Assembly (NCBI RefSeq): GCF_900604345.1
Contig: NZ_LR026983.1
Span: 1,674,001 to 1,738,000, forward strand
Source of the DNA: Maliibacterium massiliense
GTDB taxonomy: Bacteria > Bacillota > Clostridia > Christensenellales > Maliibacteriaceae
Length of the DNA stretch: 64,000 nucleotides
Reading direction: 5' to 3'
The notes below the pieces were generated by a model. That model was not told the DNA's origin and did no database searches. It worked only from the letters and a program-made list of their open reading frames with translations. Each line of letters begins with the position of its first letter. Within the stretch, counting starts at the first letter, position 1. Shown in pieces: positions 44,196 to 52,130 of this stretch. A program made the translations under genes and the position numbers.

Positions 44196-45674
44196 ATGCA
44201 TACATTGTGGATCGTGGGGCTGGGCACGGACGCCTCTACCCTCACGCTGGGCGCGGCAGAGGCGCTGAAAAGCGCAGCGCGGCGCATCCTGCGCACAGGC
44301 AGGCACGACGCGGCGCAATACCTTGCGCAGAACAACCTTCCCTTTGAGACGCTGGATGATCTCTACGAGACGTGCGAAGACTTTGACGCCCTGCAGCAGC
44401 AGGCATCTGAAAGGGTGCTCGCCGCTGCGCGCGCTGATAACGTGTGCTACGCCGTGCCAGGCGCGGGGGACGTCACCGACGCCACGGTGCGCGCCATCGC
44501 CGCGCGGGCGCGCGATGCGGGCGTGGCGCTGCGCTTTGTAGCGGGCGTCTCGCAGGCCTCCTGCGCGCAAGGGGCGGCGGCGCAGGTGGGCTGGCGGATG
44601 GACATGCCCCGCGCGGGCGTGCGCGTGCTTGCGGTGGACGACCTTGATACGGCGGCGCTGGACGTGCGCGATTTGTTGGTAGTGCCGGAGGTGGACGGCG
44701 CCCTGCGCGCCTCGCAGGTCAAGCTGAAGCTGGGGGAATATTATCCGGACGCGCATACGCTCTACTGCACGGCGGGGGAGGCGTGCCAGGCGGTGCCGCT
44801 CTATGCGCTGGACAGGCAGCGCGCGATGGACCACCGCACGTGCGTGGTGGTGCCTCCCCTTGCGGGGCTCGCCATGACGCGCTATGGTTTTGAGCAGCTG
44901 CTGGAGGTGATGCGCATCCTGCGCGGCCCGGGCGGCTGCCCTTGGGACCGGGAGCAGACCCACGCCTCGCTCAAGCCCTATTTGATCGAGGAGGCTTATG
45001 AGACGCTGGAGGCCATTGACCTGGGCGACGCAGGTAAGATGACCGAGGAGCTGGGCGACGTGCTGCTGCAGGTGGTGTTCCACGCCCAGGTGGGGGCGGA
45101 CAGGGGCGCCTTTGATATCCGCGACGTGACCACCGGCGTATGTAAAAAGATGATTGAGCGCCACCCCCACATCTTTGGTGACGCGCATGCGGATACTCCA
45201 GAGGAGGTACTGGTCAACTGGGAGAAGATCAAAAAGCGCGCCAAGCGCCTGGATCGCCAGGCGGACGTGCTTGCGGACGTGCCCCACAACCTGCCCGCGC
45301 TGATGCGCGCCTACAAGGTGCAGCAGAAGGCGGCAGACGTGGGCTTTGACTGGGATGACGCGCAAGGGGCGCTGGACAAGCTTCAGGAGGAGCTGCGGGA
45401 GCTCAGCGAGGCGTGCGATGCGGGTGACCAGGCCGCCGCGGCAGAGGAGATGGGCGATGCGCTCTTTGCCATTGCGAACGTGGCGCGCCTGCTTAACATC
45501 CGTCCGGAGCTGGCGCTGGGCGCGGCGTGTGAAAAATTCATTGCGCGCTTTGGCCGCATGGAGGATTTGGCGCGCAGCCGCGGCTTTGCGCTGGAGGCGC
45601 TGGATCTGCCCGCGATGGACGCGCTGTGGGAGGAAATCAAGCGCGCGGAGCCGCTTGCGAAAAAAGAAGATTGA
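44196..45674 (+). CDS. mazG: MazG nucleoside triphosphate pyrophosphohydrolase with N-terminal tetrapyrrole methylase-like domain
   Basis: 492 residues, the YabN-type fusion. The N-terminal half (LWIVGLGTDASTLTLGA, YAVPGAGDVTDATV) is a tetrapyrrole methylase-like fold. From about residue 228 the MazG domain begins (FEQLLEVMRILRGPGGCPWDREQTH), with the metal motif EEAYETLEAID near 265 and EELGDVLLQ near 284. A second MazG repeat ends the protein. It clears non-canonical or damaged NTPs. The ATG at 44196 follows AAGGGGG; the longer frame lies within spoVB. Confidence 0.95.
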   Translation: MHTLWIVGLGTDASTLTLGAAEALKSAARRILRTGRHDAAQYLAQNNLPFETLDDLYETCEDFDALQQQASERVLAAARADNVCYAVPGAGDVTDATVRAIAARARDAGVALRFVAGVSQASCAQGAAAQVGWRMDMPRAGVRVLAVDDLDTAALDVRDLLVVPEVDGALRASQVKLKLGEYYPDAHTLYCTAGEACQAVPLYALDRQRAMDHRTCVVVPPLAGLAMTRYGFEQLLEVMRILRGPGGCPWDREQTHASLKPYLIEEAYETLEAIDLGDAGKMTEELGDVLLQVVFHAQVGADRGAFDIRDVTTGVCKKMIERHPHIFGDAHADTPEEVLVNWEKIKKRAKRLDRQADVLADVPHNLPALMRAYKVQQKAADVGFDWDDAQGALDKLQEELRELSEACDAGDQAAAAEEMGDALFAIANVARLLNIRPELALGAACEKFIARFGRMEDLARSRGFALEALDLPAMDALWEEIKRAEPLAKKED

Positions 45675-45699
45675 AAAAAGCCTGTAGAGCGTGTAGAAT
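45671..45699 (+). promoter_or_regulatory. Sigma-A-type promoter for hup
   Basis: TTGAAA (45671-45676), 17-base spacer, TAGAAT (45694-45699). It overlaps the mazG stop codon and gives a leader of about 150 bases. Confidence 0.6.
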
Positions 45700-45854
45700 A
45701 AGGGGTAATTGGACATGTTGTGCATGCCGGCGCGCCGTTTTGCGCATGATGAATCATGTGCATAAGCGGTGGCAAACAGCAATCCTATGTGACCACTGCT
45801 GGTTATGCGTTATTGTCGCTCATTACTATGCAAGAAACAAGGAGGCATTTTACC

Positions 45855-46127
45855 ATGAACAAAACCGAATTGATTGCTGCAGTCGCCGAGACGGCAGGCC
45901 TGAGCAAAAAGGACGCCGAGAAGAGCGTCAACGCTTTTGTGGAGGTCGTTATCGACGCGCTGAAAAAGGGTGAAAAGGTCCAGATGGTGGGCTTTGGCAA
46001 CTTTGAGGTGCGCGAGCGTGCGGAGCGCAAGGGCCGCAACCCCGCCACCAAGCAGGAGATCATCATCCCCGCTTCCAAATCGCCCGTCTTCAAGGCCGGC
46101 AAAAACTTCAAGGAAGCCATTGATTAA
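45855..46127 (+). CDS. hup: HU-family DNA-binding protein
   Basis: 90 residues, the standard HU length, starting MNKTELIAAVAE at 45855 with AAGGAGG 10 bases upstream. The DNA-binding arm GRNPATKQEIIIPASKSPVFKAGK is intact. HU bends and compacts DNA. Its place between mazG and rqcP is usual in Clostridia and is as in some Bacillus relatives. Confidence 0.96.
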   Translation: MNKTELIAAVAETAGLSKKDAEKSVNAFVEVVIDALKKGEKVQMVGFGNFEVRERAERKGRNPATKQEIIIPASKSPVFKAGKNFKEAID

Positions 46128-46149
46128 TCGGGGAACCGAGATGCAAGAT

Positions 46150-46186
46150 GGGGCTGGGCGCGTTTGTTGCCCGGCCCCTCTTTTCT
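46150..46186 (+). terminator. Terminator after hup
   Basis: GGGGCTGGGC (46150-46159) pairs with GCCCGGCCCC (46169-46178), with one G-U pair, then TCTTTTCTT. Confidence 0.75.
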
Positions 46187-46210
46187 TACAGAAGCAGGAG
46201 GGACAGCTAT

Positions 46211-46459
46211 ATGCGGCTGGATAAATATCTGAAGGTGTCGCGCATCATCAAGCGGCGCACCATCGCTGCCCAGGCGTGCGACGCGGGCAAGGTGCTGCAA
46301 AACGGCAAAGCTGCCAAGGCATCGGCCGCCGTCAAAGTGGGGGATGTGCTGGAGGTGACGCTGGGGCAGCGCCCCATGCGCTGTGAAGTGCTCATGATTG
46401 CGGACAACGTGGGCAAGGACCAGGCGGGCGAGATGTACCGCATACTTACGGACGATTGA
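46211..46459 (+). CDS. rqcP: RqcP (YabO/Hsp15-like) S4-domain ribosome quality-control factor
   Basis: 82 residues from ATG 46211, with GGAGGG upstream. Almost the whole protein is an S4 RNA-binding domain ([26 protein letters not shown] in part, then [17 protein letters not shown]). RqcP works with RqcH on 50S subunits carrying stalled peptidyl-tRNA to add alanine tails. The length and the start match B. subtilis YabO. ispF follows after 16 bases. Confidence 0.9.
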   Translation: MRLDKYLKVSRIIKRRTIAAQACDAGKVLQNGKAAKASAAVKVGDVLEVTLGQRPMRCEVLMIADNVGKDQAGEMYRILTDD

Positions 46460-46475
46460 GGGGAGGATCAGGGCG

Positions 46476-46958
46476 GTGCTGGATTTGCGCGTGGGCACGG
46501 GCTTTGACGTGCACGCCTTTGCGCCGGGGCGCAGGTGCGTGCTCGGCGGGGTGTGCGTGCCGTACGAGCGGGGCCTTGCGGGCCATTCGGACGCGGACGT
46601 GCTGGTGCACGCGGTGATGGACGCGCTGTTGGGCGCGGCGGCACTGCCGGATATTGGCCGGCTCTTTCCGGATGACGACGCGGCATATCTGGACGCGGAC
46701 AGCCTGGGTTTGCTCGCGCAGGTGGGCGCGCGCCTGGCAGAGACGGGGTACGCGCTTGCCAATGTGGACGCGACCATCATCGCCCAGGCGCCGCGCATGG
46801 CGCCCTACATCGAGCAGATGCGCGCAAATATCGCAGGCGCGCTGGGCGTGGAGACCGCACGCGTGGGCGTCAAGGCGACCACCACCGAGCATTTGGGCTT
46901 TACCGGGCGCAAGGAGGGCATCGCCGCCCAGGCGGTTGCGCTCATCTATGCGCTGTAA
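46476..46958 (+). CDS. ispF: 2-C-methyl-D-erythritol 2,4-cyclodiphosphate synthase
   Basis: 160 residues from GTG 46476, with GGGGAGG 9 bases upstream. [10 protein letters not shown] carries the Asp and His that bind zinc, and [20 protein letters not shown] is the family signature. It makes the cyclic diphosphate in the MEP route to isoprenoids. Its usual partner ispD is not in the window. It lies between rqcP and radA, probably in one operon. Confidence 0.95.
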   Translation: MLDLRVGTGFDVHAFAPGRRCVLGGVCVPYERGLAGHSDADVLVHAVMDALLGAAALPDIGRLFPDDDAAYLDADSLGLLAQVGARLAETGYALANVDATIIAQAPRMAPYIEQMRANIAGALGVETARVGVKATTTEHLGFTGRKEGIAAQAVALIYAL

Positions 46959-46974
46959 GTGAGGAGAGAGAGCT

Positions 46975-48348
46975 TTGGCCAAGGCAAAACAGGTTTTTGT
47001 GTGTTCCCAGTGCGGCTATGAGAGCCCCCGCTGGATGGGCAAGTGCCCGGGGTGCGGCGCGTGGAACACCATGGTGGAGGAAGTGGTGCAGCAGGCGCCC
47101 GCGCGCAGCGCCGTCCCCGCCACACACGCCCGCGCGGTGCGCCTGCGCGATGTGCAGATGCAGGAGATGGCCCGCGATTCCAGCGGCATCGGGGAGCTGG
47201 ATCGGGTGCTGGGCGGGGGCATCGTGCCTGGCTCCATGGTGCTGCTGGGCGGCGATCCGGGTATCGGCAAATCCACGCTGATGCTGCAGATGTCCCACCA
47301 CATGGCCGAGGCGGGCAAGCGCATCCTCTACGTATCGGGCGAGGAATCGCCCCGGCAGATCCGCATGCGCGCCCAGCGCCTGGAGGCGCGCGCCGAACAG
47401 ATCTATCTGCTGGCGCAGACGAGCGTGGAGGCTATTTTGGCGCAGATCGAGGAGACGGGCCCCGACGTAGTGCTGATCGACTCCATCCAAACCATGATGT
47501 GCGGGGACATCACAAGCGCGCCGGGCAGCGTATCGCAGGTGCGCGAATCCACGGCCCGCCTGCTGCGCGGCGCCAAGGAAAACGGTTACACGGTCTTTTT
47601 GGTGGGCCACGTCACCAAGGAGGGCGCCATCGCCGGCCCCCGCGTGCTGGAGCACATGGTGGACACCGTGCTCTACTTTGAGGGGGACAGGCACCACCAG
47701 TACCGCATCCTGCGCGCGGTGAAGAACCGCTTTGGCTCCACCAACGAGATTGGCCTTTTTGAGATGCAGTCCTCAGGCATGGTGGAGATTGAAAATCCCT
47801 CCAGCGTGCTGCTGCGCACCCACGCTGCCCAGGCGGCGGGCGCGGCGGTGGTCTGCTCCATGGAGGGCACCCGCCCCGTGCTGGTGGAGGTGCAGGCGCT
47901 GGTGAGCACCACCTCCTTCGGCACGCCGCGGCGCATGGCCAGCGGCTTTGATCACAACCGCATGGCGCTGCTGCTGGCGGTGCTGGAGAAAAAGGCGCGC
48001 CTGCCCTTGGGCAACCAGGACGCCTACATCAACGTGGCGGGCGGCCTGCGCTTGGACGAGCCCGCGGTGGATATCGGCATCTGCGCGGCGCTTGCCTCCA
48101 GCCTCTACAGCCTGAGCGTGCCCCAGGGTACCGTACTGGTGGGGGAGGTGGGCCTCACCGGCGAGGTGCGCGCCGTAAGCCAGCTGGAGCGCCGCCTGGC
48201 CGAATGCGCCAAATTGGGCTTTACCCGCTGCATCGTGCCGCGCGAGGGCCTTGGCCGCATCAAGGTGCCGGAGGGCATCGAGGCTTGCGGCGTGGGCGAT
48301 GTGCGGGGCGCGCTGGAGGCCCTCTTCGGCAAGCATCCGGCGCTGTAA
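46975..48348 (+). CDS. radA: DNA repair protein RadA
   Basis: 457 residues from TTG 46975, with GAGGAGAG upstream. A four-Cys zinc finger (Cys 10, 13, 24, 27) leads to a RecA-like ATPase with Walker A GGDPGIGKST (92-101) and the RadA motif KNRFGSTNE (near 250). A C-terminal Lon-protease-like domain follows (NVAGGLRLDEPAVDIGICAA). RadA helps branch migration in recombination. In B. subtilis disA follows; here it does not. Confidence 0.96.
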   Translation: MAKAKQVFVCSQCGYESPRWMGKCPGCGAWNTMVEEVVQQAPARSAVPATHARAVRLRDVQMQEMARDSSGIGELDRVLGGGIVPGSMVLLGGDPGIGKSTLMLQMSHHMAEAGKRILYVSGEESPRQIRMRAQRLEARAEQIYLLAQTSVEAILAQIEETGPDVVLIDSIQTMMCGDITSAPGSVSQVRESTARLLRGAKENGYTVFLVGHVTKEGAIAGPRVLEHMVDTVLYFEGDRHHQYRILRAVKNRFGSTNEIGLFEMQSSGMVEIENPSSVLLRTHAAQAAGAAVVCSMEGTRPVLVEVQALVSTTSFGTPRRMASGFDHNRMALLLAVLEKKARLPLGNQDAYINVAGGLRLDEPAVDIGICAALASSLYSLSVPQGTVLVGEVGLTGEVRAVSQLERRLAECAKLGFTRCIVPREGLGRIKVPEGIEACGVGDVRGALEALFGKHPAL

Positions 48349-48457
48349 GCGCACGCGTAAAACACGTAGAAGGGCGCGCCTGCACACGGGATGCGTCCTT
48401 TTTTACAAAAAAATGGGGGAATACGGCGCGAAATGAGCACACATGGAAGGATTTGTG

Positions 48458-48466
48458 TGGTAAAAT
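48458..48466 (+). promoter_or_regulatory. Extended -10 promoter for the zinc-ribbon membrane gene
   Basis: TGGTAAAAT, a TGn extended -10, about 42 bases upstream of the start codon. Confidence 0.4.
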
Positions 48467-48508
48467 GGGAGCGGCTTTTTATTACAATAAGAAAGGTTTG
48501 GTTACGCC

Positions 48509-49468
48509 ATGTCATCGCTTCTGAAAAAGATCGCCGCATCCTGCCAGCTTTCCTACGATCCTGTGCGCGAGAGCGCCTACGGCGCCTACCGCACCGAGAA
48601 CGTGGTGGTGCGCCATGACGGCGGCACCAACAAGCTGCTTTTTTCCTGGACGCTCTGCCCCACGGGCGCGGCCACGGCCCAGCAGATGAGCGACCACGTG
48701 CTGGCGCTGGACCAGGCGCACAAGAAGGTGCAGCGCGCAAGCTACAGCGACAATCATCTGGTCATTGAGATGCAGGGCAATACCACGGCGGGCAAGACAA
48801 TGGAAAACGCGCGCATGGTGCTGGACGATATCAGCGATTTCGCCCAACAGCACGGCTTTGTCAACTGCTGCGCGCAGTGCGGCGCTACCGCTAACCTGGG
48901 CACGTACGGCATCGGCGGCGCGTGCGTGCAGTGCTGCGAAAGCTGCTTTGCAAACGTGGTACAGCACCAAAACGCGACCAAGCTTGCCCAGCAGCCCAAG
49001 AAAACCAACGCCTTTACCGGCAGCGTGGGCGCGCTGCTGGGTTCGCTCATCGGTGTGGCGCTGTGGGTGGTCATCTACCGCATGGGCTATATTGCGGGCC
49101 TGGCGGCGCTAGTGATGGTGGTGTGCGCTTTTAAGGGCTACGAGCTATTGGGCGGCACGCTGGATGTCAAGGGCGCGATCATCTCCACCATGCTTTGCCT
49201 GGTGATGGTCTACATCGCGCACAATGTGGCGGTCAGTTTGGAGGTACTCAGCGCGCTGAAGGAGGAGTACACAAACGTATCGTTCTTCGACGCATACCGC
49301 TTTGTGATGGCGCTGCTGGGCGAGCCGACGGCCGGCGAGTTCCATGCGCTTTACTACAAGGACTTGATTATCGGCTACATCCTGGCGGCGGTGGCGATCA
49401 TTCCCTCCTGCTGGCAGAAGATCAAGAGCCACAAGGTGGCTGCTGCGGCGCCGCAAAAGCTGCAGTAG
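48509..49468 (+). CDS. Membrane protein with N-terminal globular and Cys-rich segment, unknown function
   Basis: 319 residues. Residues 1-115 are soluble and polar. A Cys cluster near 120-146 (CCAQCGATA, then CVQCCESC) could bind zinc. Four hydrophobic segments follow (about 174-190, 192-208, 220-245, 285-302). I do not recognise the family. AAAGG precedes the ATG by 12 bases. It sits in the position of disA, between radA and yacL, but has no DAC domain. Its stop is followed by a strong palindromic stem. Confidence 0.7.
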   Translation: MSSLLKKIAASCQLSYDPVRESAYGAYRTENVVVRHDGGTNKLLFSWTLCPTGAATAQQMSDHVLALDQAHKKVQRASYSDNHLVIEMQGNTTAGKTMENARMVLDDISDFAQQHGFVNCCAQCGATANLGTYGIGGACVQCCESCFANVVQHQNATKLAQQPKKTNAFTGSVGALLGSLIGVALWVVIYRMGYIAGLAALVMVVCAFKGYELLGGTLDVKGAIISTMLCLVMVYIAHNVAVSLEVLSALKEEYTNVSFFDAYRFVMALLGEPTAGEFHALYYKDLIIGYILAAVAIIPSCWQKIKSHKVAAAAPQKLQ

Positions 49469-49491
49469 GGCCCGGAAAAGAAAACCCTTTA

Positions 49492-49519
49492 CAGACGGGG
49501 CGCGTACGCGCCCCGTCTG
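49492..49519. terminator. Palindromic stem after the zinc-ribbon membrane gene
   Basis: A 14-bp perfect GC-rich palindrome (49492-49505 with 49506-49519). No clear T run follows on the plus strand, so its efficiency as a terminator is uncertain. Confidence 0.5.
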
Positions 49520-49746
49520 CTATTACCAGAACGCTGCAATGCTTTCCTGCAGTCTTTAAGGGCCGGAACCAGCGGCGCGGCTCCGATGCGCCGATACTGC
49601 GAAGCCTGCCAGGGCACGCTGCGGCGCCTCCGCGTTGCAGCATGCAAACTGCGCAAACGCCCCCGACGCGCCTACATAATAAGTACGGCCGCACAAAGCG
49701 GGGCCTTGCACATGCGCGCAAGCGGCGAAAAAGTGCGCACAAAAAA

Positions 49747-49773
49747 GGGACGCTCCCCGAAAGGGAGCGTCCC
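49747..49773 (-). terminator. Terminator of the minus-strand small gene
   Basis: An 11-bp perfect stem (49747-49757 with 49763-49773) with loop CGAAA. On the minus strand it is followed by TTTTTT. Confidence 0.85.
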
Positions 49774-49807
49774 TGTCCGTATCGTGCTACCGCAGCGCGC
49801 GCATGCG

Positions 49808-50203
49808 TCAACGCAGAGTGAACATGCCCAGCGTGCTTAAGCGGCTCTGCTCGCCGATGATGGTATCGTACATGCTGATATTCAGCGTGTTGCACAGCGC
49901 AGCGATGTAGAAAAGCACCGCGCCCAGCTCCTTTTCGATGATGTTGCGGCAGGTGGGGCACAGCGCGCCCTCCACGCAGGTCTTCATCAGCTGGGGTAGG
50001 TCCGCAAGCGATGCGTCCGCGGGGATGTCCTGCCGCTTGCCCGCAATGGTGATGCAGCCGCAGGTGGTGGCGGCCTTGACAACCGCGCGGTTGAGACGCG
50101 CCAGCGCCTCCTGCAGCTTGCTCAAGGTATCCAGCAGCCCCTTGTGGCGCACGAGCATTTCCTCAACGTTTGTCTGGAACTCGCCGATGACCAAATCCTT
50201 CAA
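49808..50203 (-). CDS. Small helical protein of a conserved clostridial type, unknown function
   Basis: 131 residues from TTG 50203, with GGGGAGGG 8 bases upstream; the longer frame to 50269 crosses the promoter. The chain is nearly all helix (EEMLVRHKGLLDTLSKLQEALARLNRAVVK in part). It has a CGC and a CPTCRNIIEKELG segment that may bind metal, and a C-terminal FYIAALCNTLNISMYD that recalls MazG-like folds. I believe similar proteins occur widely in Clostridia but cannot name a function. It has a sigma-A promoter and a terminator of its own. Confidence 0.7.
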   Translation of the reverse strand: MKDLVIGEFQTNVEEMLVRHKGLLDTLSKLQEALARLNRAVVKAATTCGCITIAGKRQDIPADASLADLPQLMKTCVEGALCPTCRNIIEKELGAVLFYIAALCNTLNISMYDTIIGEQSRLSTLGMFTLR

Positions 50204-50240
50204 GACATGACCCTCCCCAAAGATGTGCTTGCATACCCCT

Positions 50241-50269
50241 ATTATGGCTGTGCGCGCCACGCGTGTCAA
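50241..50269 (-). promoter_or_regulatory. Sigma-A-type promoter for the small helical protein
   Basis: On the minus strand a perfect TTGACA (50269-50264), 17-base spacer, CATAAT (50246-50241). Confidence 0.7.
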
Positions 50270-50306
50270 TGGAGCTCTTTGGCGGATTTGGGCGGCTGGA
50301 ATCGAG

Positions 50307-50336
50307 TTGACACTGCGCTGTGTATTGCCGTATGAT
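50307..50336 (+). promoter_or_regulatory. Sigma-A-type promoter for yacL
   Basis: A perfect TTGACA (50307-50312), 18-base spacer, TATGAT (50331-50336), 32 bases before the start codon. Confidence 0.75.
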
Positions 50337-50368
50337 TAAATCGATATCGAAGCGACAGGAGGGATTGG

Positions 50369-51469
50369 ATGCTCAAAAAACTGGCGCGCGGCTTTATTAC
50401 ATTGCTGGGCGCGGGGCTGGGCGTGGGCGTGGTGGCGCTGACGTACCAGGTGCTGATTGTGCTGAAGGTCGCCGATCCCCTCAACGACCTGCTGCCGCTG
50501 GCAAATCTGGCGATTTTCCTGGCGGCGGGTCTGGTAGGCGGCGTGATTTTCTGCATACTGGCGCCACGGCTGATGAAGTGGCTGATGCGCGTGGGCGACG
50601 AGATGGAGCAGATGCTGCGCAGGATGTCCGCGCGGGACATCGCCTCCGGCAGCGTAGGACTGGTTCTGGGACTTATCATTGCATTTTTTGTGTCCTACCT
50701 GTATCAGGCGATCCCCATCGAGTGGCTGCAGACGCTGCTGACGCTGGTGAACTACTTTCTGTTCGGCTACTGCGGCATCAAGCTCTTTACCCGCAGGCAG
50801 GATGAGTTTTTTCACCTGTTCGCGCCCCGGCGGGGCAAGGGCGGCAAGCTGGACATGATCACCGACATCGCGCCCAAGCTGCTGGACACCAGCGTGATCA
50901 TCGACGGGCGCATTTTCGACATCTGCAAGGCGGGCTTTCTGGAGGGCACGATCGTGATCCCCAACTTCGTGCTGCAGGAGCTGCAGAACATCGCCGATTC
51001 CACCGACGCGCTGCGCCGCAACCGGGGCCGCAGGGGGCTGGACGTGCTCAAACGCATCCGCAAGGAGCTGGACATGCCCGTGCGCATCGACAGCACCGAT
51101 TACGATGACATTGACCTGGTGGACGCAAAGCTGGTGCGCCTGGCACAGGATATCAGCGCCAAAATCGTCACGAACGACTACAATCTCAACCAGGTGGCCC
51201 AGGTGCAGGGCGTGTCGGTGCTCAACATCAACGAGCTGAGCAACGCCGTCAAGCCCGTGCTTGCGGCGGGGGAGCACATCCGCGTTAGCATCCTGCGCGA
51301 GGGCAAGGAGCCTCACCAGGGCGTGGCGTATTTGGACGACGGCACCATGGTGGTGGTGGAAGAAGGGGCGGCGCTGATCGGGCAGGATACCGAGGCCGTG
51401 GTCACCAGCGTGCTGCAGACGGCTGCGGGCCGCATGATCTTTGCCAAGCCCTATGCGCCTGAAGAATAA
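50369..51469 (+). CDS. yacL: PIN/TRAM-domain membrane protein YacL
   Basis: 366 residues. Four N-terminal helices (about 7-28, 43-66, 90-112, 118-137) are followed by a PIN nuclease-like domain (KLLDTSVIIDGRI near 170, with the acidic residues D in DLVDAKL and TNDYNLN). The C-terminal TRAM domain (about 295-360) probably binds RNA. It is a predicted membrane-bound nuclease of unknown target. AGGAGGG precedes the ATG. In B. subtilis it follows radA-disA. Confidence 0.92.
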   Translation: MLKKLARGFITLLGAGLGVGVVALTYQVLIVLKVADPLNDLLPLANLAIFLAAGLVGGVIFCILAPRLMKWLMRVGDEMEQMLRRMSARDIASGSVGLVLGLIIAFFVSYLYQAIPIEWLQTLLTLVNYFLFGYCGIKLFTRRQDEFFHLFAPRRGKGGKLDMITDIAPKLLDTSVIIDGRIFDICKAGFLEGTIVIPNFVLQELQNIADSTDALRRNRGRRGLDVLKRIRKELDMPVRIDSTDYDDIDLVDAKLVRLAQDISAKIVTNDYNLNQVAQVQGVSVLNINELSNAVKPVLAAGEHIRVSILREGKEPHQGVAYLDDGTMVVVEEGAALIGQDTEAVVTSVLQTAAGRMIFAKPYAPEE

Positions 51470-51494
51470 AGGCGCGCTATATCGTATAAGAGGA

Positions 51495-51545
51495 CAGCGC
51501 AGGGCCGCAGGCATGCGGGCGCGCTGCCTTTTTTTGTCTGTACGG
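51495..51545 (+). terminator. Terminator after yacL
   Basis: CAGCGC and GGGCCGC pair imperfectly with GCGGGC and GCGCTG, followed by a run of seven T. Confidence 0.6.
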
Positions 51546-51563
51546 CCCGCCCAAATGGAAATG

Positions 51564-51572
51564 TGCTATAAT
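51564..51572 (+). promoter_or_regulatory. Extended -10 promoter for the FHA-SEDS-PBP operon
   Basis: TGCTATAAT, a TGn extended -10, about 100 bases before the first gene. Confidence 0.55.
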
Positions 51573-51626
51573 AAACCATCGCGCGCCGCGCAAAATGCGC
51601 GCGCGCTTCAATCTGGCGCCAGGAGC

Positions 51627-51656
51627 GCTGTCATAGGCTGTTATAGGCTGTCATAA
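51627..51656 (+). repeat. Three tandem 10-bp repeats ahead of the FHA gene
   Basis: GCTGTCATAG, GCTGTTATAG and GCTGTCATAA follow each other without gaps, ending next to the AAAGGAGGGG ribosome site. A 10-bp period places each copy on the same face of the helix. Confidence 0.8.
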
Positions 51657-51672
51657 AAGGAGGGGATGCGTT

Positions 51673-52122
51673 ATGTCACCGGCACAATATCAGCTGGTTG
51701 CGGGCACGCTAAAGTACTGGTTCGTGCTTGTCATCATCATCATCTTTGTGCGTACATTGCGCAACGCCTGGTCTGAATACCGCGTGGAAAAACAGCACAA
51801 CCCGCCCCAGGCGCTGGTGCGGGGGTATGTGGCCCATATGGAGGCGTGGAAGGACGGGGCCCAGTGGCTGCCCATCGGCGAGGAGACGCTCGTGGGCAGC
51901 AAGCGCTCCTGCGATGTGCGCATCGCGGACGCGGGGCTTCGGCCCAGCCATGCGCGCCTGTTTTTTGACGGCGGCAGGCTGTTTGTGGAGCGCCTCTGCG
52001 GCGGGGACAACGTACTGCGCGTGGGCGGCAAAAACGTGGAAAAAATCCTGCCCGTACCCGACGGCGCCAAGCTGCGCCTGGGCGAGGCGACGCTGGTGGT
52101 CAGCGTGGATGTGGAAAGGTAG
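51673..52122 (+). CDS. Membrane-anchored FHA-domain protein
   Basis: 149 residues. One membrane helix (about 13-30, LKYWFVLVIIIIFVR) is followed by a forkhead-associated domain (about 62-148) with the conserved pattern VGSKRSCDVRI, SHARL and LRLGEATLVV. FHA domains bind phosphothreonine, which points to Ser/Thr kinase control of the wall genes that follow. It ends 8 bases before the SEDS gene. No Hanks kinase gene is in the window. Confidence 0.88.
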   Translation: MSPAQYQLVAGTLKYWFVLVIIIIFVRTLRNAWSEYRVEKQHNPPQALVRGYVAHMEAWKDGAQWLPIGEETLVGSKRSCDVRIADAGLRPSHARLFFDGGRLFVERLCGGDNVLRVGGKNVEKILPVPDGAKLRLGEATLVVSVDVER

Positions 52123-52130
52123 GGGCGCGC

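Larger units (their letters stand above)
49469..49807. other. Gap with two strong hairpins
   Basis: 339 bases between convergent genes. It begins with a 14-bp stem and ends with the terminator of the minus-strand gene. Between them (49520-49745) I see no gene, promoter or RNA motif. Confidence 0.5.
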
